Source: Desmodus rotundus (lineage: Eukaryota; Chordata; Mammalia; Chiroptera; Phyllostomidae). Taken from it: a DNA stretch of 64,000 nucleotides. Numbering within the stretch: the first letter of the stretch is position 1; each line of letters starts with the position of its first letter. The notes below the pieces were generated by a model. The model saw only the letters and a list, made by a program, of their open reading frames with translations. It did no database searches and was not told the origin of the DNA. Positions 57,190 to 64,000 of this stretch are shown here, one piece after another. Both the position numbers and the translations under genes were made by a program. Where the stretch lies: contig NC_071393.1 in NCBI RefSeq assembly GCF_022682495.2, positions 102,847,010 to 102,911,009 of the forward strand. The letters run 5' to 3'.

Positions 57190-58260
57190 AATGAGTGGGG
57201 GAATTTACAACAGACAACAGGGATCATTTCTTCAACGTGTAGGAGTACCCACTAATCTGTAAGAAAAAGATCAGTAACTCAAAAGAGTCATGGACAAAGT
57301 ATAGAAAAAGTTGATATTAAATAAAAAGAGATGACTTTTAAGCACTTAAAAGCATGTTCAGCTTCAGTCTTGATAGTAGAACGGCCAGTTGCTAATTAAA
57401 AGCACAGTGATGGCCCTGACCAGGTGCTTGGAGCGCAGCGTCCCATCCACCAAAAGGTTGCAGGGTTGGTCCCCAGTCAGGGCACGTGCCTGGGTTGTGG
57501 GTTTGATCCCTGGTCAGGGCGCATATTAGAGGCAATCAGTCAATGTTTCTCTCTCACACTGATGTCTGTCTGTCTGTCTCTCTCTCTCTGTCTCTCTCAA
57601 ATCAATACACATATTCTTGAGTGAGGAAAAAAAACAGCTGCCCTTGTTTTTAAAAAAGGTGCAGTGATACCATTTTCACATGCCAGGCACTACAGACCAT
57701 AACATTTCATAACTCCCTGTGAGTGCGGGGGGACCTCACGCTTGTATACATCTGCTGAGCATTTAAATTGGTGTAACTCCTACGGAAAGTAGTTTGACAG
57801 TAACCTTCAGTATTGAAACTGCACATACCATTTGATCCAGCACTTTTATTTCTAGGGATTTGTCCCATGGATATATCCTCCCATATGCAAAATGAATACA
57901 AGGATGCTCTGTGCAGCATTGCTTGTAAAACAAAAAACACTGACTTTATAATTAAATAGAAGAGATTGACTGGATAAATAAGGCTATGCCTGTGCATCAT
58001 CAAAGAGAATGAGACAGCACTAATCGCTAGGGGTGTAGACCATTCCACAAGGTGCACTGTTAAGTGAAAGAAGCAGGAACAGCATGCCGTGTACAGTACG
58101 CATTTCTTATGTGTGTTCTGTGCTGGTGTAGACATCAGTTTTCCCTGAGAGGGTCCACATGGAAACTGGTAATGGTGGTGCTGTCTGATTCAGGTCTGGA
58201 GTCGGAAGGAGCATACTATCCACTCATAACATCTGGTATTTTGTGCACATAGTACCTAAT
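57190..58260 (+). mobile_element. Old L1 ORF2 3' part, split by a VES SINE
   Basis: Left: 'gtagaacggccagttgctaattaaaagcacagtga', comparable to the 'aagaaatgcaaattaaaactacactgagataccattt' phrase of L1. Right: 'taccattttcacatgcc', 'gaaactgcacataccatttgatccagcacttttatttctaggg' and 'cagcattgcttgtaaaac'. The two sides join across the SINE. Confidence 0.78.
57411..57649 (+). mobile_element. VES-type bat SINE nested in L1
   Basis: tRNA-like head 'tggccctgaccaggtgcttggagcgcag', box-B-like 'gggttggtccccagtcagggc', 'cgtgcctgggttgtgggtttgatccctggtcagggcgc' and a pyrimidine-rich body with (tgtc)n and (tc)n, then A-rich tail. Flanking sequence ...aaaagcacagtgat (to 57411) and ...aaaggtgcagtgat (to 57668) is probably the diverged target duplication. 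Confidence 0.88.
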
Positions 58261-58369
58261 AAAAATATTCTTTGCCTTAGAAATCAATCAGAAACTTGGA
58301 GGACCTTACAGAATTAAGCATTAACTTATCTGATTAAGATATGAAGATTTTAGTAATAAAAAATAGCTG

Positions 58370-58505
58370 AATGTAATAGTACTTACTGTGTGTTGGGCAC
58401 TGTACCCTGGGTCCTTTACAAATATCATCTCAGTTTTTCCAACAACCCTTCAAGGTAGTTGAGTACTTCACAGATTAAGAAATATCATCCAAGGGCACAC
58501 AAAGA
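58370..58505 (+). repeat. MIR SINE
   Basis: 'tagtacttactgtgtgttgggcactgtaccctgggtcctttacaaatatcatctcag' followed by 'aacaacccttcaaggtagttgagtac' and 'cagattaagaaatatcatccaagggcacac'. Confidence 0.82.
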
Positions 58506-60399
58506 AAAGGGCCCTTTAAGAACTTTGGTTGAATGAGGCTTGATGAATAACATCCAGATTTCTGCCCGAAACATGTATGAGTGGCATGTGTGCTGGCAGG
58601 CCGTACAAGTCAGTTACATGTGTGTTTCCCGCTCTTCCAAGGAGCGACAGCTATTGTCTTATTTAAACGTGTTTGTATTAGGATTGGAACTTGCATGACT
58701 GCAGCAGGCTCAACATCTTGAAAATACCAACTGCCAAGATAAATGTTGTCTTTAAAAAGTAAATATTTTCATGTTTCTATATAATTATGACGTGGCCTTA
58801 TTGAACTGGTTTTAGCCCATAAAGAAAATGAGATTCTTCAGCAGATGGACAAATTTTAAATTTGGGCTGATCTTTAAAAAGAAATTCCAAGTAAAATGAG
58901 GGAAAAAATCGAAAACATCCCCTCTTTTAAATGCGGGGCTTTGCTTCTATCACTATAATAACCAGTAGGGTTTTGCATTTTGTTTTATTTTGAGCGAGGG
59001 TAAATTTCAGCCTTTTTATTCTGCAGTACTCAAGGGATCACTTTGACAGCTGACAAACCGACCTACATGCTGAATAATTATATGGCAGGTCTTTGTGTAT
59101 CTCAGTATAAAATCGATCATGTCAGATGCAGTTTAGAGCGTCTGGAAGTTTTCCTGCGCGTGGCCACAAAGTAGGGCTTGCAGTGCTGTTGATTCACTGT
59201 GGCACACAGTTTATGGTGGACACCTGTATATTTTTTACCCAGTGTTCTTTAGAAACAGGCATACCTTGTTTATCCGGTAAATACATGATTAAAAAAAGAA
59301 CTATGTAAGTGAATTCTTGAACAATAAATTTTACTTTTTCAACTTAGTCATTTTGCAAAATGCTCTATTTTTATCTATGATTCTTATTTATTAGGGTTTG
59401 TTGACTTAATCAGCTTTATTTCCTGTGGCAAGTAGCACATATGAACGCAAATATTTGTTCAGATTAGTTGTTAGATGTAGCAGCAGACAGATTCACATGC
59501 ATCTTTAAAGCATTGTCCACTGACCAATTAAGTATCTCTCCGTAAAGTTTACCAACTCCTGTTCTTAATGTGAGACTGCAGTTAGGTTTCTCTCCCTTTC
59601 TTTCTTAGTCTTAAGGTGTACAGCAAAGAGAAATCTTACCATTGTTTTAATTTTTACTGACATAATTGTCATTTTGCAAATATATCGCACCATCTTCATT
59701 TCTTGCCACGCCCCTTCTTGCTTATGTCTAGAACCAAAAAATGTTCAAAAGCAAATGCATGGCTGTTAAAGAATGAATTTGTTGGAGGTCACTTTCTCTA
59801 CCTCTTACCAGACAAGTGTGGTCCCCACCCTCTTCCAGATGACCGTAGGCTGGTCCTTGTTGCAAGGTTAGACCCTTGGGTAGCCAGCAGGTCCAATGTC
59901 TGCTGTGTGCATCGAGACAGGTGAAGTCCCAGGGCACTATAACCCTTCCTTACCCTTCCTGCTGTGTGGCAGCTGCCACTCAAAGTCGGGATGTCTTTGT
60001 GGGGGGAGGTCTCCAGGGTTTGCACTAAACTGTGCACTTTCAAAGTCACCGTCAGAGACAGGCTGTCATTTTTGGCGACTAGTGCACACAGTGCAATTGG
60101 TAATGGAGCATGTTCGTGTGTATAGACACGTGTCCCTATGTGGGACAGCTGCACTTCACCCCTACTTCCAAAAGAGATGAGACAGGGTAACTGAAAGAGG
60201 AGAGTGCACATTAGGTTTGCTGAAAGGTTTTAAAACTACAATGAAATAATCTATATGAACTTGAATCTGAACCTTTCACTTGTTCAGAACTTTGTGATAA
60301 ACAGGGCGGATATAGAAATAGCTGAAGCATCTTGGCCCTTAGACAGCAGTGACGTTCCTGGACGCGGTCCAGCGCTCATAAAATGACACACAGGAGGCA
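58506..60399. other. Unassigned non-coding DNA
   Basis: No repeat or exon is recognised. The 137-codon minus-strand frame at 59798-60211 overlaps plus-strand frames and has no known motif. Confidence 0.35.
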
Positions 60400-60880
60400 G
60401 AGTGCTCAGGGAACGTGCCGAGCCCCACAGCCGCTTGTTGGTGGAGTGGGAGTTCAACCCGACTGTACTGTTAACCCTGCAACACTGTGCCTGAACTGAA
60501 GGCTTGTTTAAAAAGACTGGAGGCCCTGCCTGCAGGGAGCCTTCAATCCCGTGTCAGCGGGAGAGTGTCTGGGACGGATCGCCACACGGCACGAGAACAT
60601 GCTGTTGCCCAGCTCTTCAGCAGCGGCGGAGCACAGCGCGTCACGTGTTCTGAACTGTCCCCAAGTCGAGTCCTCTCTTCTGCCCTGGTGCCACCGACCA
60701 AGTCCATCTGCAGTGGGCTGAGGAATGACTCCAGACTAGAAACAGTCTCCTCCGACGTTCTTACCCTCTCTGCCGTCTGTGGGGTGCTGAATTGACCACC
60801 TCTGTCCCAGCCCCTGTCCAGCACTGTGCATGTAGTAGGTTCTCCGCCAGCGTTTATCAAATAGCTCAGTGAGCTGATCC
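60400..60880. repeat. Possible MIR/L2-class remnants with local CpG enrichment
   Basis: 'gtgggagttcaacccgactgtactgttaaccctgc' resembles a MIR tail, and 'gtccagcactgtgcatgtagtaggttctccgccagcgtttatc' resembles the end of an L2/MIR-class element. The 102- and 134-codon frames on opposite strands here are not called genes. Confidence 0.4.
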
Positions 60881-61559
60881 CAGACAGGCGTGGGAGTGGC
60901 CCAATGCCAAATTCAAAGCCATTGCCTCTAACAGACAGACTTATCATTTTGATTTATTTATTGAACAAAACACTGTTGATTTCAGTGCAATCCAGAGTAG
61001 CATTTTGTGACTTCCTAATCATAGCTATGATTTGGGCACTCATTTGAAATATGGCCTATTGAGAAGATATAATATTTTAAAGAGCATACTCATGCAAAAA
61101 TAAATTATGAATTCCTTTAGCCACTTCCTCTGTTTAGAAATAGCACTCATACATATTTTATACGTAAATTGACAGGGATGGCGTAGGCCTCATCTTTCCT
61201 GGAGCAGTCTGAGCCAGACTCATTGAGGATTTATTGCCCAATTATACTTGTCAGCCTGACATAAAAGTCATTAGTTCTGGGAAAACATGTTTGTCTACCA
61301 GGAGCATCTCTAATTAATATAGTCAATATCTAACATATATTTAAAGCTGGACAGAATAGCAGTAATCTCCGAAGCGTATGTTACAGACTACGAGGAACTG
61401 AGGCTCAACCCCTTTGGGTCGTGCAGCGGTGCTCTCCGTACAGGTTCGCATTTGCGGAGAGATGGCCCCGTGTTGTACCTTGTTCCCTCTACTTGGAACA
61501 CAGTGAAATCCGTGTTGCGGGTACTGACTCTCTCTGTTGGTGAAATACAAAGGTAACAA
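60881..61559. other. Unassigned non-coding DNA
   Basis: No repeat or exon is recognised, except a weak MIR-like 'acgaggaactgaggctcaacccc' near 61389-61411. Confidence 0.35.
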
Positions 61560-61660
61560 CTAAAAACTCGAGAGGTTGTGTGATTGGCTTACAGTTGGTG
61601 AGTGACTTGACTAGGATTCAAGCCTGGGGTCTAGTGTTTTGTTTTCTCGGCATCAGAATC
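61560..61660 (+). repeat. Possible MIR 3' fragment
   Basis: 'gtgtgattggcttacagttggtgagtgacttgactaggattcaagcctggggtctagtg' fits the MIR tail, with heavy divergence. Confidence 0.5.
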
Positions 61661-64000
61661 CAGCAGCCAAGTTGATCTCTGCAGCACCCTCATGTGGTCT
61701 TATTCTCTCTCCCTAAAGAACGTGTGACCTTGGAGCTCAGCAGGACACACCAGGTAGTCGTACTGAGACGACCGTCTGGCGTGAATGTTTTCCTTTGCCC
61801 AGTGGTCAGCCTCGTGCTGAGCTGTCGGTGGGTGGAGAGTGTGGTGAAGCGAGGCACCTCCGTGACCTCACCGGCAGCTGTCCCGTCACCATGTATGCTG
61901 ACACCCCCCAGTACCTTCCCCACTCTCACTGCCCAGCACCACCGAGGACACAGAGCTGCTTAGTAAAGTCATTCAGCGGTGATTTCAAGCTGCTGCACCG
62001 TTCACAGCAAACTCACTGATTTGCTCATAGATGTGCACATTTCTGCCATAAACATCAACATCAGAAGTTGTTTTTGAACGAAAAAGGTTCGATTCATTGG
62101 CCTCATTCAGTCCTCCTCCCAAACAGATTCTGTTATCGTGGTCCCCGTACCGGTTAACGTGTTGTTTCTGTGGCAGTGCGCCCTGTCACAGAATGCTTGT
62201 GTTCAGTAACCAGAACGGCTGTGAGAGGCTGGTGTAGTTGTTTTTCCATTTGATCAGCTCCTTTCTGCAGCAACAGTTTTGCAGGTATTTATTTAAATTG
62301 TATAATGGACTGAAATATTAACTCATGTATTAGAACTAACTGTTAAAGTGACTGAAAATAAACCTGCCTGAAACATGCAGAGTAATCGGCTCGGGAACCT
62401 GTACTTACGCTGCCCTGCCTTATCTAAGAGTGTGAGTTGTAGACATCATTTCGAAGGCTGTTGGGAACACGAGCTCATACTACGTTTCTTGGTAGAACCC
62501 CAAAGACAAAGAGGTCACTGGCTCCCTGAGATTTCCTGGGTCTGTCCCAGCAGGTGGGCCGTTCGAACATCCCTGACTTCTCGCTGAGGTGTTTGTTGGA
62601 AACCAAAGGATGGGGTGCAGTGAATGGTGTCACAGAACCACCATATTCAGGCACATGAGGCAAAGCTCTTCAGAGCAGCTCTGTGAAAACTCGAGATTCA
62701 TCTGGAAAAGGTTCCTGCAATGCAGAAGCCACACCAGCTGTCTGGCCCTCTCTTTTGAGAGGCAAAAACAACCCTGATTACATCCACTCACGGAGGAGAG
62801 AAGGTATGCAGGCTGCTGCTGTTTCCAGTAATGCGTTCATCTGATGTGGCCAGACGCTGTGTAACCCTGGGACAGGGGCCCCAGTTCTGCAGCAGTCGGC
62901 CTCCAGGACAGCCAGATGACAGGGACTGTTAAACCCTTGCGTCATTTGCTTCTAGTTTTTCTACATGGTGGTAGAAAAATTAGATGTGGATTTGAAGAAA
63001 GAGACTTGCATTTGAAACTCAGATTCCCACACGCGCATTGCACTCCCTTAAATGAGGCCAAGTCCAGTTCAGTAAGAAATGCCCCGTTGCTCTACACAGT
63101 ATGTGTGGTTTGCCAAAGTCTGGCTTCATACCTTCTAAACTAACTAGTTTTCTCCCCCTGTCCTCCTCCTACCCCTTCTGTTCCTGCTCCAAATGTGTAA
63201 AGACTAAAAATTGTCCATGTGACATGTTTGGTGGCTTTTGCGTCCTCTGAAAATGCTTTGAATGCTGTCCAGATTCCTTTTCTGTATTAACTTATAAATA
63301 TTAATTTTATACTATAAATACTAATACATGATTTTCTTCACATCTCAGTCGTCCAACAGCTGAAGATTATCTCAGTAAGAATACACATTTGCTCTAACCA
63401 CAGACAGCCTCTCACCATGCACTCAGGAGCGCATGAAGCCTCCTGCTCTGCGTGGAAGCGCTCCGCTACCTGTGCCTGGCCCGTGCCCTTGGGCAAAAGG
63501 AAGGTGAACACACAAACCTCCATCATATCTTACAGGACTCATCATAAGTGTTAACAAATCAGAAGAAATGCCCTGGCACCGGCAGGCCTCGAAACTGATG
63601 GGTTCAATTGTATTGTGTAGCTGACTCCTGCAAAACTTACTGGCTCAGCAAAAACCATTTGACTCGGTTCGCGATTTTGGGGGGGTCAGGAATTTGGGAA
63701 GGGTACACATGGGAAATGCTGGGGCAACTGGAACTGAAGGGTTCATTTCCAAGTGGCTCCTTAACTCACATGTCATTTGTGTCTCCAGGGACTCCCCTCC
63801 TAGCCTGGGTTTCTTCTGTGACGGTCTGGGACTCCAAGAGCAAGTGTTCAGGGGTGGCAGGCGGAAGCTGCGAGGCTTCCTCTGACCTGTCCTCGAAGTC
63901 TCAGGCGCCACTCGCGCTGTGTTCTCTTGGCCAGCGAGTTAGGAAGGGCGGCCCAGTTTCAAGGGAAGGTGAATTACATTACACCTAATCTCCAAAGCAG
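61661..64000. other. Unassigned non-coding DNA
   Basis: No repeat, exon or RNA gene is recognised. Open frames (for example 63608-63988 plus, 126 codons) overlap opposite-strand frames and lack known motifs. This may be unique intergenic or intronic DNA. Confidence 0.35.

Noticed and set aside
60487..60947. CpG-richer patch with open frames on both strands, considered as an exon or CpG island
   Set aside because: The patch is short and lies in remnants of ancient repeats. The frames overlap on opposite strands without splice sites.

Overview
This window is mammalian nuclear DNA, most likely from a microbat (Yangochiroptera). The taxonomic clue is a set of tRNA-derived SINEs matching the bat VES family: a tRNA-like head with a box-B-like GGTTCGATTCC core, then a pyrimidine-rich body ending in (TAAA)-like A-rich tails. 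They occur at about 3271-3430, 28259-28423, 51860-52087 and 57411-57649. The window also holds many ancient MIR and L2-class repeats shared by all mammals, and a recently active LINE-1 lineage. I found no host protein-coding exon, rRNA, tRNA gene or CRISPR array I could defend. The region looks intergenic or intronic, and most open frames are chance or lie inside repeats.

Layout. 1-12 kb: an old antisense L1, several MIRs, one VES SINE and a 5'-truncated L1 3' end. 12.7-15.2 kb: an antisense L1 5'UTR-like piece followed by a complete HAL1-like element (copy 1). 18-19 kb: a 5'-truncated L1 containing a perfect 17-bp inverted repeat. 23.2-24.9 kb: a second HAL1-like element (copy 2). 26.4-26.7 kb: an L1 3' end split by a 122-bp mariner-type MITE. 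28.2-30.3 kb: a VES SINE and a polyadenylated retroposed sequence of unknown source. 30.6-36.06 kb: a full-length L1 on the minus strand with both ORFs open. 39.4-43 kb: MIRs and several L1 layers, one split by a 520-bp mariner and one with an inversion. 44.8-50 kb: ancient repeats, including an old HAL1/L1 piece. 51.8-58.3 kb: a VES SINE, a hAT-like element with 8-bp target duplications, and old L1 copies split by an 896-bp terminal-inverted-repeat element and by another VES. 58.4-64 kb: mostly non-repetitive DNA with a few MIR fragments.

How the parts fit together. The L1 at 30.6-36.06 kb encodes the ORF1 RNA-binding protein and the ORF2 endonuclease/reverse transcriptase. By established knowledge this machinery also mobilises SINEs and non-autonomous L1 derivatives in trans. 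The two HAL1-like copies carry the same three ORF1 lesions: a TAG and two frame changes. Their source was therefore probably already ORF1-defective and depended on L1 protein supplied from elsewhere. The DNA transposons (mariner, MITE, hAT-like, and the 896-bp element I could not classify) form a separate layer. Three of the four are nested inside L1 sequence, which gives relative ages.
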